This document shows positions 26,001 to 34,232 of a DNA stretch of 64,000 nucleotides, in pieces. Under the pieces are notes generated by a model. It did not search any database. It worked only from the letters and a program-made list of their open reading frames with translations, and was not told where the DNA came from. Source of the stretch: Longimicrobium terrae (lineage in GTDB: Bacteria; Gemmatimonadota; Gemmatimonadetes; Longimicrobiales; Longimicrobiaceae); the NCBI RefSeq assembly GCF_014202995.1, contig NZ_JACHIA010000006.1, positions 1-64,000 of the forward strand. Reading direction: 5' to 3'. Every line of letters starts with the position of its first letter. Position 1 is the first letter of the stretch. Position numbers and translations under genes: made by a program.

Positions 26001-26668
26001 ACCGCCTGCTCAACGGATCGGCGGGGCTGCGCGGTTGGGGGCAGCCGCTTGCCGCAGACAACGTTCTCCTGCAGGTGCGGGAATTCGACCCCGTGAGCCG
26101 CACCTTCCGCTACGACGTAAATTCGCGGTTTGGCCAACCAGCGGGCGCCAGCATGCTCAACCGCGCGCCGCTGGCCGTGAGCCTTCAGGTCCGGGTGGTT
26201 CTGGGCAGCGACCGGGTTCTGGCATCGTTCCGTGAGGCGACCATCGCGGCGGCGCGCCGGGATCCGGCGCTGGAGACCGCGAACCTCCGGCTGAACATCG
26301 AGCAGCAGCTTCCCAACATCCCCGGAGAGGTGCTCAAAAGGAATCTGCCGGACGAACTGCGGCTCAGTCCCCAGCAGGCGATGGCGTTGCAGAGTGCCGC
26401 GGATTCCATCGGTGAACGCCTGGGGCCGGTCCTCGACGCGCTCGCCGCTCAGGTCGCGGCGACTGGGCCGGGCGGCGCCGGGCTCAGACAGCCACTGTTC
26501 CAGGACCTCGTCCGGCGGGCAACCGGCCTCAGACGTTCAGGGCTGGAGATCACGCGCGGAATTCTGACCCAGGAGCAGTGGGTCCGCCTGCCTTCGCGGC
26601 TGCGCACCGTTTCCCGGACCTTTGCCCCGTACCCCCCCCAACGGCTGGTGTCGCCCGCCGGGTTCTGA
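23030..26668 (+). CDS. TonB-dependent-receptor-like outer-membrane protein with carboxypeptidase-regulatory domain
   Basis: A 1212-residue protein. The signal peptide (LLSTPALGQ) is followed by a carboxypeptidase-regulatory-like beta domain (about 32-125: GRLSGPDGTPARVARVQV, GGYRVQLP), a plug-like region (about 150-235: GFSIAGQSPDQTRLTMDGAD) and a long beta-barrel (about 240-1050), the architecture of Oar/SusC-like receptors. No clear TonB box was found. The last 150 residues are helical and contain LSPQQAMALQSAADSI and ILTQEQWVRLPSRLR, resembling paired LTXXQ (Spy/CpxP-like) motifs, an unusual tail. It is the fourth gene of the peptide/DsbA/PDZ cluster, starting 4 bp after the PDZ gene. It may export, anchor or take up the small peptide, but this is inference. 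Confidence 0.78.
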   Translation: MNVPGRLSRFWAGAVLVCALVLLSTPALGQRRVWLAGRLSGPDGTPARVARVQVTNDGGVTVAAETDTLGGYRVQLPVPSGHFLISVDAPGHEPATRVIADPGAGSEGVTADFILAVRTVGLEPVRVVVARLTVAGATQWTPGSVDQSRLGVTLRTEPLGTDPLSDATDRQVGMSRVPAEGGTGFSIAGQSPDQTRLTMDGADLGNAAVPREAIRSADVVTNTYDVARGRFTGGQVEVRTQRAGNRWGATVRGDRRDPRFTLGGSGPQLRMSHVGMDAGGGGALVRDRLFVFGAASTRRTAEPNSSLGTLDPAGLALLGIDADSARRFLQVTRTIRPEQEGGTSTSGYASALLRLDAVLSVRHSLMLRFNGQQSSFPGANSPAAAAGTGINMRGSEFGILAQLSSGSGTLAHELNVHVASTARRWAETDRAPTGLVNVASEDGQGQTSLVTLRFAGGGFDPRDTRQRRWTISDQFVAVTSNREHRLRLGGEVGGQEDRVEAGPSRGTFTFASLSDLEVGRPASYIRSLETDPRRTSAVRTAFYADDHWRPGPFDLDYGFRLERTTFSSEAADPGIEARFGRRAGEIPSAWIFSPRLGFSIERRMPWDRGEQGSTNIQGGIGAFSGELPFAALGSALTQTGRPGTAELVCAGPAAPSPAWDAYRANPGSVPSSCADGSSVLAGAVPHATTFSRGFVFPRAWRASLHGQGLLQNGVIWSASGSWVRGFRQPVAVDRNLRSEAYFTNGAEEGRRVFVPVEAVDPATGVASIVASRRFPEFGTVREISAGGRSRTAQMTATASRFFGPLGFMGPWRAEAGYTWTAARESISPLDVPGRGNSSTASDPFQAEWAPAPYASRHALNGFAEWRMSGWLSVGLIGRASSGRPFTPMVRGDVNGDGLNNDRAFVFDPGQATERSREAEGMETLLGSAPAGVRDCLRGQIGRIAGHNSCRTAWSTSLDLNARLQFGRTIDGSSHKRTTLWLSARNVTAGLDRLLNGSAGLRGWGQPLAADNVLLQVREFDPVSRTFRYDVNSRFGQPAGASMLNRAPLAVSLQVRVVLGSDRVLASFREATIAAARRDPALETANLRLNIEQQLPNIPGEVLKRNLPDELRLSPQQAMALQSAADSIGERLGPVLDALAAQVAATGPGGAGLRQPLFQDLVRRATGLRRSGLEITRGILTQEQWVRLPSRLRTVSRTFAPYPPQRLVSPAGF

Positions 26669-26897
26669 GCACGAGGATGGCCAGCCGAGCGCGGCAGTGG
26701 TCCCACTTGAGCCGCACGACCGCTACCAGCGGTTGTTTGCCGGCCCTCCCGTGCGACTGCTGGGTGGCGTCCGCACGGTGGAGCGCCGGAGCACCACCCC
26801 CGCAACCGTTCGCCGTTTGATGCACCGCCGCTTTGACCAGCGGGAGTGTACGCCGACCGCCTTTCGCCCACCCCTGACGGTTCGCACGAGATGCATC

Positions 26898-26924
26898 GCC
26901 GGCCCGCGCCTCGCGTGGGCCGGC
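26898..26924 (+). terminator. Hairpin downstream of the receptor gene
   Basis: GCCGGCCCGCG pairs with CGTGGGCCGGC (one G-T pair), followed by TTCCGT. It lies 230 bp after the receptor stop. The rest of 26669-27140 shows no gene; near 27058-27102 the word CGACCTCCG is repeated four times. Confidence 0.5.
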
Positions 26925-27140
26925 TTCCGTCATCAACCGGATCACGACACATCTGATTCAGCACTCCGACCTGCTGCGCGGATGGAAAGGAAACTGCGCA
27001 GGGCTTCATCTTCGGAAAAGATGCGGCGATCAGAGGTGAGAGCATGAAGCCGCTCCCCGCGACCTCCGCGACCTCCGCGACCCCCGCGGCCTCCGCGTGA
27101 GACGCCGTTTGCAGACTGCGCCCCGAAAAAATATCCACGA

Positions 27141-27833
27141 ATGAACACCACGTTTGAGCCGCAGGTCCTGCGCACCACGGCGGGGGACTTCACGCTTCAG
27201 GAGTACCGGCTGCGGCTGGCCGGGCGCGAGTGGGCCATCGCGCACACCGGCGCCATGCTGACGCACGAGGACGAGCTGTTCTTCTTCAAGGAACTGCGCG
27301 GCACGCTGCCGTACGGAGTGGCGCTCTGGCCGTCGTCCATCGCGCTGGCACACGAGGTGGCGAGCCGCGCGGAGCAGATGCGGGGCGCGCGCGTGCTGGA
27401 ACTGGGGGCGGGAACGGGACTTCCGGGGATCGTGGCCGCGTCGCTGGGCGCACGTGTGGTGCAGACGGACGGGCAGGAAATGGCGATGTCCATCTGCCGG
27501 CGCAACGGCGAGCGGAACGGTGTGGGGGACATCGAGCACCGCCTGGCGGACTGGACCGCGTGGATCGACGCGGAAACGTACGATTACATCCTGGGATCGG
27601 ACGTGCTGTACGGCGAGACGCTGCACGGTGCGCTGCGCAGCATCTTTGAGGGAAATCTGGCGCCCGGCGGACGGGTTCTGCTCTCCGACCCGTTCCGCGC
27701 GCCGGGCCTCAAGCTGCTGGAGACGCTGCAGGAGGATGGATGGGGGATCGCGCTTTCCAAGTGGAACGTGGGCGAGGATGATGCCCCACGCTCCATCGGC
27801 ATCTATGAACTGACGCCCCCCGCGGTGGCGTAA
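27141..27833 (+). CDS. Class I SAM-dependent methyltransferase (METTL21-like)
   Basis: A 230-residue protein of the Methyltransf_16/METTL21-like group, protein-lysine methyltransferases in eukaryotes with uncharacterised bacterial members. Motifs are GVALWPSSIALA before the Rossmann domain, SAM motif I VLELGAGTGLPGI, acidic motif II VVQTDGQEM, DYILGSDVLYGE as motif post-II, and GGRVLLSDPFR. The substrate is unknown. No strong ribosome-binding site precedes the ATG, but the N terminus fits family length. It stands alone, with composite repeat modules B-C-D downstream. Confidence 0.82.
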   Translation: MNTTFEPQVLRTTAGDFTLQEYRLRLAGREWAIAHTGAMLTHEDELFFFKELRGTLPYGVALWPSSIALAHEVASRAEQMRGARVLELGAGTGLPGIVAASLGARVVQTDGQEMAMSICRRNGERNGVGDIEHRLADWTAWIDAETYDYILGSDVLYGETLHGALRSIFEGNLAPGGRVLLSDPFRAPGLKLLETLQEDGWGIALSKWNVGEDDAPRSIGIYELTPPAVA

Positions 27834-27956
27834 AGGTCTGAGCGGACCTGATGGATCGCGGCGCAATGAGCCGCCATCGCGCGGAACCGAGAGAACCGTG
27901 CGGCGCAATGAGCGACCGTCCGCGGACCCGAAGAACCGTGCGGCCCATAGTCACCT

Positions 27957-28230
27957 GAGCGAATGAATCCGCCGCTCAAACAGCGGTAAGCCCCGACTCG
28001 TGGCCGCTGTCGCGTCCACGAGTCGGGGCTTCAACTACGCAGAAGAACGGCGGTCCTTTCCGCAGGTTGTGCCCGCGCTGAGGTCTCCCCCTCTCCCGCT
28101 TGCGGGAGAGGGGGCCGGGGGGAGAGGGGTGCCCGCGGCCGAGCCACACCATGCGAAGCGCACGAGTCCGCAGTTCTCCCCTCTCCGTGCGTCTGTTTGC
28201 ACGGGGAGGGGCCGGGCGAGGGGCCTCCGA
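27957..28230 (+). repeat. Composite intergenic element, modules B-C-D
   Basis: Module B is 27957-28038 (GAGCGAATGAATCCGCCGCT, then a CCCCGACTCGTGG hairpin closed by CCACGAGTCGGGG). Module C is 28081-28156 (CCCCCTCTCCCGC / GCGGGAGAGGGGG). Module D is 28170-28230 (CTCCCCTCTCCGTGC / GCACGGGGAGGGG). Module A is absent. The element fills the gap between the methyltransferase and peptidase genes. Confidence 0.85.
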
Positions 28231-28406
28231 GCCGGCTCACGCTTCAGATTCTGCCTCGATCCCGATCCGCCCTGTTGGCCATCAACATCCAGCAACTCCG
28301 ATTGCTCCTCCGCCGCGCCGCGTCTAGGTTTGCTGGCGGCTGTTTCAGGTGTCCGCGTCCGCCGCGCACACCGGCGCGCGTCCCCCATCACCCGGCTCTT
28401 CTGCCC

Positions 28407-30680
28407 ATGATCACACATCGTAGATGGCTCCTGGCGGCCGCCCTGCTCGCGCTTCCCGCGGCGTTGCAGGCGCAGCGCAAGGAGCGCTTCGCCACCCTGG
28501 AGCAGGCACTGCAGTCCGGCGCCGCCATGTCCGGGCGCTCGGGACCGCGCAGCGTAAACTGGATCGAGGGCGGGCGCCGCTTCTCGTTCCTGGACCGCGG
28601 CGCGGACGGCAAGGACGTCATTCGCGGATACGACCCGGCCACCGGCCGCGACACGCTCCTGTTTTCCGCCGAGGGCCTCACCTTTCCCGGCGGCACCGAA
28701 CCTTTCGAGTACGAAAGCTTCCAGTGGGCGCGCGACTCGCGCAATCTGGTCTTTCAGGCCAACTACCGCCCCATCTTCCGCCGCTCCGGGATCGCGGACT
28801 ACTACATCTACTCCCTGGCGGACCGCTCGCTCAAGCAGGCCACGCGCGACGCGGGCACGGCGGAGCTTTCGCCCAGCGGCACCCTGCTGGGGTTTGAGCG
28901 CGGCGGCGACCTGTACGTCACCGAACTGTCCACCGGCGCCGAACGCCGCCTGACCCGCGACGCCGCCGGCCGCGTGTACAACGGCCGCTTCGACTGGGTG
29001 TACGAGGAGGAGTTCGGACTGGCGCAGGCGTGGAAGTGGTCGCCCGACTCCCGCCATATCGCCTTCTGGCAGATGGACGAAAGCGCCGAGCCCATCACCC
29101 AGCTCAGCGACCTGTCCGGCTGGCACTCGGAATACGACAGCATCGCCTATCCGCGCGTGGGCGATCCCAACGCCAGGGTGCGCATCGGCGTGGTGCAGCC
29201 GGACGGTGGCGGACGCGTGTGGCTGGAAACGGGAGAAACGGGCGACTTCTACATCCCCCGGATCTACTGGACCAGCAGCCCCGACACGCTCGCGGTCATG
29301 ACGCTGAACCGCGCGCAGAACACCATGAAGCTGTTCTTTTTCGACGTGAACACGGGCGGGCGCCGGCAGGTGTTCACCGAGTCGTCGCGCACGTGGATCG
29401 ACGTGTTCGACTTCTACGCCGGCGTCGAGAACATGATCACCTTTCCCGCCGGCTCGCGGGAGTTCTTCTGGATCTCCGACCGCGACGGGTTTCAGCACGT
29501 CTATCGCTACGACTACTCCGGCCGCCTCATCAACCAGGTGACGCGCGGCCCGTGGAGCGTCACGCGCATCGAGGGGATCGACCCGCGTACGCAGACCATC
29601 TACTACACCGGCACGCAGGCCTCGCCGGTAGAGCGGCAGCTGTACGCGGTGCGCTTCAACGGCGGCGGCTCGCGGCGCATCACGCAGGAAGCCGGACGGC
29701 ACGCCATCGACATGTCGCCGGACGCGGCGTACTTCATCGACCGTTACAGCAACCTGCGCCAGCCGCGGCAGGTGGAGCTGTGGAGCACGGCCCGCGGCAA
29801 GGTGCGGACGATGGAGGCAAACGCGCAGGTGGCGCAGTGGCTGGCGGCGCACGAGTACTCCACGCCGGAGATCTTTTCGTTCACCACGTCCGACGGCGTG
29901 CGGCTGGATGGATCGATGGTGCGCCCGGTGCCGTTTGATCCGGCGAAGAAGTACCCGGTGGTGTTCGCCATCTACGGCGGGCCGGGCTCGCAGCAGGTGT
30001 ACAACGAGTTCCAGGCCAGCGGGTGGACGCAGTGGCTGGCGCAGCAGGGCTACATCGTGGTGGGCGTGAACAACCGCGCCAGCAACAACTACGGCAGCGC
30101 GTTCATGAAGGTGGTGTACGGCGACCTGGGCAGGTACGAGGCGCAGGATTTTGCCGAGACGGCGCGCCACCTGGCCTCGCTGCCGTACGTGGACGCCGGC
30201 CGCGTGGCCATCATGGGCACCAGCTACGGCGGATACGCAACGTTGATGGCCATGGAGCTGTATCCGGAGCTGTTCCCCGTGGGGATCGCCAACTCCGCGG
30301 TAACGGACTGGCGCCTGTACGACTCCATCTATACCGAGCGGTACATGGGTCTGCTGGCCGACAACCTGACGGGGTACCGGGCCAGCTCGGCGGTGGAGCA
30401 CGCCGACCGGCTGCGCGGGCACCTGCTGCTGGTGCACTCGCTGCTGGATGACAACGTGCACCCGCAGCACACCATGCAGCTGCTGACGCGGCTCACGTCG
30501 CTGGGCAAGGATGTGGACTTCCGGCTGTATCCGCCGGGCCGCCACGGCGCGGCGTACGACTGGCCCAGCTCGCTGCTCATCAGCCGCAACAACTTCGCGT
30601 TCCTGGAGCGCTGGCTGAAGGCCGACCAGCCGCCGGCCCTCGATGCTCCCCGCCCCGCCGCCCCGGCCGCCGCGCGGTAG
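28407..30680 (+). CDS. S9-family prolyl dipeptidyl peptidase (DPP-IV-like)
   Basis: A 757-residue secreted peptidase. The signal peptide is MITHRRWLLAAALLALPAAL. An N-terminal beta-propeller (about 50-480) covers a C-terminal alpha/beta-hydrolase (about 490-757). The catalytic triad is visible: Ser606 in GTSYGGYATLMA, Asp681/682 in LLDDNVHPQ and His713 in GRHGAAYD, with DPP-IV spacing. Residues DWVYEEEFG give the Glu pair that binds the substrate N terminus in DPP-IV. It would remove Xaa-Pro dipeptides from periplasmic peptides. The frame is open upstream through the repeat, but 28407 begins the signal peptide. A perfect terminator follows. Confidence 0.9.
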   Translation: MITHRRWLLAAALLALPAALQAQRKERFATLEQALQSGAAMSGRSGPRSVNWIEGGRRFSFLDRGADGKDVIRGYDPATGRDTLLFSAEGLTFPGGTEPFEYESFQWARDSRNLVFQANYRPIFRRSGIADYYIYSLADRSLKQATRDAGTAELSPSGTLLGFERGGDLYVTELSTGAERRLTRDAAGRVYNGRFDWVYEEEFGLAQAWKWSPDSRHIAFWQMDESAEPITQLSDLSGWHSEYDSIAYPRVGDPNARVRIGVVQPDGGGRVWLETGETGDFYIPRIYWTSSPDTLAVMTLNRAQNTMKLFFFDVNTGGRRQVFTESSRTWIDVFDFYAGVENMITFPAGSREFFWISDRDGFQHVYRYDYSGRLINQVTRGPWSVTRIEGIDPRTQTIYYTGTQASPVERQLYAVRFNGGGSRRITQEAGRHAIDMSPDAAYFIDRYSNLRQPRQVELWSTARGKVRTMEANAQVAQWLAAHEYSTPEIFSFTTSDGVRLDGSMVRPVPFDPAKKYPVVFAIYGGPGSQQVYNEFQASGWTQWLAQQGYIVVGVNNRASNNYGSAFMKVVYGDLGRYEAQDFAETARHLASLPYVDAGRVAIMGTSYGGYATLMAMELYPELFPVGIANSAVTDWRLYDSIYTERYMGLLADNLTGYRASSAVEHADRLRGHLLLVHSLLDDNVHPQHTMQLLTRLTSLGKDVDFRLYPPGRHGAAYDWPSSLLISRNNFAFLERWLKADQPPALDAPRPAAPAAAR

Positions 30681-30701
30681 GCGAGCGCGATCGGACGAAA
30701 C

Positions 30702-30739
30702 AAAACGGCACCCGGCGAGTTCTGCCGGGTGCCGTTTTT
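30702..30739 (+). terminator. Rho-independent terminator
   Basis: A perfect 15-bp stem (AAAACGGCACCCGGC with its complement), 7-nt loop GAGTTCT, ends in a run of five T. The A-rich left arm lets it work for both strands, so it could also serve the converging gene at 30839. Confidence 0.92.
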
Positions 30740-30838
30740 CATCCATCCGCCCACGCGTCTCATCGCACCGGAGACAATCCGTGCATGCTTGCTTCAGGGA
30801 AGCCAGAAGAAACATGCACGCACTTTTCAGGGCGCGTA

Positions 30839-32542
30839 TCAGCTCTTGGTGACGAGCACCCGCACGTCTCGCGCGGGAACGCTGACGGCGTTGATGGGGT
30901 CGGTGTTCAGCAGCCGCAGGCGCAGCTGGTCCGCCGCCAGGGGAAACACCGTGGCGACGATGCGGTTGCCAAAGCCGCTGCCGCCCACCGGGTTCAGGCT
31001 CACCTGGTCCGTCAGGCCCAGATCGGGAACGGTCACCACCACATCCTGCACCCCGTTGGCGGGAATGGTCTGGGCGGGGATGGTGGCGGGCACTACGAAC
31101 TGGGTGCGCGGGGCGCCCAGCGCGGCCACGCCGCGGACAATGTTCTCAAAGACACGGATCGTCGCCCGCTCGGCGTCCGTGGTCGCCGTGGTGACGCTGA
31201 TGGCCAGGTCCGCGTTGGCCGGTGCGGTGCGCGAGTCGTAGATGGTGTTGAGCGCGATGGTCACGTCACGCAGCAGGTGCCCGTTCGCCGGATCCGACTG
31301 AAGGCGGATGACCCCGGTGGTGCGCGACGGATCCACGCAGTCCACCATGCTGTTGGCCAGGATCACCACACGCTCCAGGTTCCCCACCGCGCCCCCGGCC
31401 GGCGTCTGCTGAAGGTTGACGGCGGCGCCGTGGATGGTGCGGAACTCGTTGCCGATCACCTCCACGTCGGTGGAGTTGTCGATCAGAATGCCGTTGCGCT
31501 CGTTTTCATTCAGCGAGCCGATGACCGAGTTGCCGATGACGCGCGCGCTGGCCTGCACCAGCGCGCCGCCGCTGAGCCCGCCGTGAACGTGAATGCCCTG
31601 GTTGCGCTCCAGAAAGATGGTGTTGCCCTGCACCAGCACGCCCCGGCCGTTGGTGGCCACCGCGGCCCAGCGGTGCCCGCGAAAGGTGCATCCCTGCACC
31701 GTCACGTGCTGCGCCTTGGCGGAAAGGGTGACGCCCAGGTTGTTGTTCTCGAAGTGGCACCCGATCACCCGGATGTCCCGCGCCACCCACGGTCCGGCGT
31801 CGGGCTCGACGTCCAGACCGGAGCCGGGGTTGTTGTGCGTACCGTTGCCGGTGTTGCGCGCCACGCACCCGATGAAGCTGACGTTCTTTCCGTAGATGAC
31901 GGCAAAGGCGCTGCGGTCCACGCCATCCACCGTCACGCCCTCGATCATCACGTCTTCCGCCTCGTACTGGCCGGAGAGGCGGCCTTCCAGCCCGATCTGC
32001 ACGCCGTCGCCGCCGTTTCCGGCGGGGTTGCTGGGCGTGCCGGGGTTGGCGGCCATGTTGCGCACGTGCAGCCCGGCCACCCGCGCCCGGCGCGAGCTCC
32101 AGATCCGGATGCCGATGAACCGGCCGTCGGGGTTCAGCACGCGCTGGCCGTCCACCGTCCCGCCGCCGTCGATCACCACGTCGTCGTCGCCCTGGCGCGT
32201 TTCGATGACGGCGCGGTCACGGTCCGTGGGGGCAAACGGAATGGGAGCCGCCAGCAGCGTGGCCCCGGACGCCAGATGAAAGCGCACCCGCGACCGTATG
32301 CGGATGGACTCGTACGTCACGCCGTCGCCCGACGGGTTGCCCACCAGGTAGGTCCCGGCGGGGACGAGCACGGTGCCGCCGCCCCGCGGATTGGTGGCCG
32401 TGACGGCGCTCGCCGCGTCGATCGCGGCCTGCAGCGCGAGCGTGGAATCCGTCGCCCCGGTGCTGTCCGCGCCAAAGTCCGTGTGCAGGACGTTGAACAC
32501 GGCCCCGCCGTCGTCGAACAGGGTTCCATACACGTCGGCCAT
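30839..32542 (-). CDS. Right-handed parallel beta-helix protein without signal peptide
   Basis: A 567-residue protein. Its N terminus (FNVLHTDFGADSTGATDSTLALQAAIDAA) is the Pectate_lyase_3-type entry motif, followed by many beta-helix rungs rich in G-N-x-I/V repeats (VQGNTIFLERN, VIGNEFRTIHG). The last 100 residues look like a separate beta domain. There is no signal peptide: the start at 32542 follows GGAGAAAAGACC and gives MADVYGTLF. The fold is used by pectate lyases, epimerases and phage tail spikes, and no catalytic residues can be assigned. No phage or secretion genes are adjacent, so its role and route of export are unclear. Confidence 0.75.
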   Translation of the reverse strand: MADVYGTLFDDGGAVFNVLHTDFGADSTGATDSTLALQAAIDAASAVTATNPRGGGTVLVPAGTYLVGNPSGDGVTYESIRIRSRVRFHLASGATLLAAPIPFAPTDRDRAVIETRQGDDDVVIDGGGTVDGQRVLNPDGRFIGIRIWSSRRARVAGLHVRNMAANPGTPSNPAGNGGDGVQIGLEGRLSGQYEAEDVMIEGVTVDGVDRSAFAVIYGKNVSFIGCVARNTGNGTHNNPGSGLDVEPDAGPWVARDIRVIGCHFENNNLGVTLSAKAQHVTVQGCTFRGHRWAAVATNGRGVLVQGNTIFLERNQGIHVHGGLSGGALVQASARVIGNSVIGSLNENERNGILIDNSTDVEVIGNEFRTIHGAAVNLQQTPAGGAVGNLERVVILANSMVDCVDPSRTTGVIRLQSDPANGHLLRDVTIALNTIYDSRTAPANADLAISVTTATTDAERATIRVFENIVRGVAALGAPRTQFVVPATIPAQTIPANGVQDVVVTVPDLGLTDQVSLNPVGGSGFGNRIVATVFPLAADQLRLRLLNTDPINAVSVPARDVRVLVTKS

Positions 32543-32747
32543 GGTCTTTTCTCCGGATGAAGTGCCCCGCCGCCGCGACACGGGCGTGCCCGGCTGATCA
32601 GAACCTAACCGAACAAAATCCGAAGATTAAGCCAACACATGTTTCCCGGAGCAAGGGATGGAAAGTGGACCGGGCAACGCCGTCCAACGCGCGCCCGCGC
32701 CGCTGCTTCCGCGGCTTCGAGGAAGCCGGAAGCGGCGCCGGAGCACG

Positions 32748-32790
32748 AGAAAAGGGCCGCACACGTGGATGTCGTGTACGGCCCTTTTCT
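32748..32790. terminator. Bidirectional hairpin terminator
   Basis: AGAAAAGGGCCG pairs perfectly with CGGCCCTTTTCT across an inner imperfect stem. It lies downstream of the small minus-strand gene ending at 32870. Nothing else is seen in 32543-32869. Confidence 0.8.
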
Positions 32791-32869
32791 GCCGCGACCT
32801 GCTCCGCGCCTTTGTTCCGCCGCCCGCGTCCCGGCACCTCATCTGCCGCGAAGACGGGACCGGGCGTGG

Positions 32870-33037
32870 TCAGCGGCGGTTGAGCAGGCTGTCGATGCGG
32901 TTCCATTCCTGGGTGAGGTCGGCGCGGTCGTCGGCCTCCATCTCATCGCCGCCTTCCTTCATCAGCTTCATCAGACGGTCGCGCCGCTGCTCCAGCTTTG
33001 CGCGTTCCGCGTCGGACATGGATGTCGGCTCTGCCAC
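32870..33037 (-). CDS. Very small charged helical protein
   Basis: A 55-residue protein (from the GTG at 33037) that is strongly charged and probably one or two helices: AERAKLEQRRDRLMKLMKEG, then an acidic stretch and EWNRIDSLLNRR. The GTG is favoured because GGAAGAGG lies 6 bp before it; the internal ATG at 33019 would give 49 residues with no good ribosome-binding site. The long in-frame extension upstream is low-complexity and rejected. No known family. It is followed by a good terminator and diverges from the toxin-antitoxin-like pair. Confidence 0.55.
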   Translation of the reverse strand: MAEPTSMSDAERAKLEQRRDRLMKLMKEGGDEMEADDRADLTQEWNRIDSLLNRR

Positions 33038-33214
33038 TGTGCACCTCTTCCGGTGGATGGGTGTCGTTCCCGCGCCCGCGAACGTGCATCCGCCCGCGGC
33101 CGGGATGATCTGAGGAGCGACATTCCGCAACGTGCGCGCGCAACCCATCCGCCGCAACCCGCGCGGCGCGCTTTCAGGGGTAAACTCCGGACTGGCCGGA
33201 ATCCAAGAATAAGA

Positions 33215-33239
33215 TACAATTAATATTGTAGTGTATAAT
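33215..33239 (+). promoter_or_regulatory. AT-rich promoter with palindromic operator
   Basis: TACAAT-TAAT-ATTGTA (33215-33230) is a perfect inverted repeat, directly followed by a consensus -10 box TATAAT (33234-33239), 22 bp before the ATG at 33261. In such GC-rich DNA this stands out. Position and symmetry suggest autoregulation by the winged-helix product. No good -35 is seen. Confidence 0.6.
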
Positions 33240-33260
33240 TCAGCACCTGCTCCGGTTCCC

Positions 33261-34232
33261 ATGCGCAACCCTAGAATCCCGCAATCGCACTTCACCGCCC
33301 CGCTGAACGAGATTCTGGGGACGGAGGCCAACGTGCGCGTGCTGCGTGAACTCTGCCGAGCGGATTCGCCGATGGCGCGTACCACCATCGCGGAGCGCGC
33401 CGGCCTCTCGCTTCCCGGCACGTCCGCCGCGGTCGCAAAGCTTCAGCGCAGCGGGATCGTGGAAGCGGTTGGCGCCGGAACGCGGCAGAGCTTCGGGTTC
33501 CGGCACGGCCACCCGCTCGCGCCCGCGCTGCGGACGCTGTTCCTGGCGGAAACTCTGCGCACGGACGCACTTCACGGTGAACTGCGTTCCTTGCTCGGCA
33601 GCCTGTCCTCAACGCCGCGCGCCGCATGGATCGTGGAAAGCGAGGCGCCGGACGAGCCGGGCGCGCCGCTGCGGCTGTCGGTGCTCGGTGCCGCGCGCGA
33701 TCTTCCTGAACTTGCTTCCGCCATCCAGGGCGCGATCGGCGAACTGGGATCGCGCTACGACACCACCATCGAGGTGCGGGCGACGACTGAGGCAGACCTC
33801 GCGACTGCCAGCCCTGCGGAGCATGCGGTGATGCAAGGCGCAACGCCGGTCTTCGGTCCTCATCCCCTGACTTTTATTGATGGATCGGCGGACGCGCACC
33901 AGACCGCCGGGCCGAAGCGCGCGACCCACGCCGATCGTGATCACCAGGCGGCGCTCTCGGCGGCGTGGATCGCTGACCAGCTGAACCGCGACCCGTCGCT
34001 GCCAAAGCGCGCGCGCAACTGGCTCGTCCACCGCCTGCACGTGGCGTCTCCGCGGGAGGCCGCGGAACTGGACGATTGGCTGCACGTGCTGGAAAGCTCG
34101 TCCATCCCGCGCATTCAGCACCTGCTGCTGAGCCCGGGGGAGCGCGCCGTTCGCCTGCGGCAGAGCAACCCGTTCATCCCCGTACTTACAGACCGCGAGC
34201 GTGACCTGATGAGAAAGGCGGCCACCGGATGA
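33261..34232 (+). CDS. Winged-helix regulator with degenerate nucleotidyltransferase-like region (antitoxin candidate)
   Basis: A 323-residue protein. Residues about 15-85 form a winged helix (NVRVLRELCRADSPMARTTI, LSLPGTSAAVAKLQRSGIVE). Residues about 110-220 have the strand/helix order of MNT-type nucleotidyltransferases (AWIVESEAPDE, LRLSVLGAARD, EVRATTEADL, MQGATPVFGP), but the G-S and Asp-X-Asp motifs are lost. It overlaps the next gene, a DUF6036-like nucleotidyltransferase, as ATGA. This resembles type IV AbiE-like or MNT/HEPN toxin-antitoxin layouts. A GTG at 33231 also opens the frame but lies inside the promoter, so 33261 is used. Confidence 0.6.
   Translation: MRNPRIPQSHFTAPLNEILGTEANVRVLRELCRADSPMARTTIAERAGLSLPGTSAAVAKLQRSGIVEAVGAGTRQSFGFRHGHPLAPALRTLFLAETLRTDALHGELRSLLGSLSSTPRAAWIVESEAPDEPGAPLRLSVLGAARDLPELASAIQGAIGELGSRYDTTIEVRATTEADLATASPAEHAVMQGATPVFGPHPLTFIDGSADAHQTAGPKRATHADRDHQAALSAAWIADQLNRDPSLPKRARNWLVHRLHVASPREAAELDDWLHVLESSSIPRIQHLLLSPGERAVRLRQSNPFIPVLTDRERDLMRKAATG

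Noticed and set aside
33231-33260. GTG at 33231 as start of the winged-helix gene
   Set aside because: It lies on the promoter -10 box and next to the palindrome; the ATG at 33261 matches the start of the folded domain.
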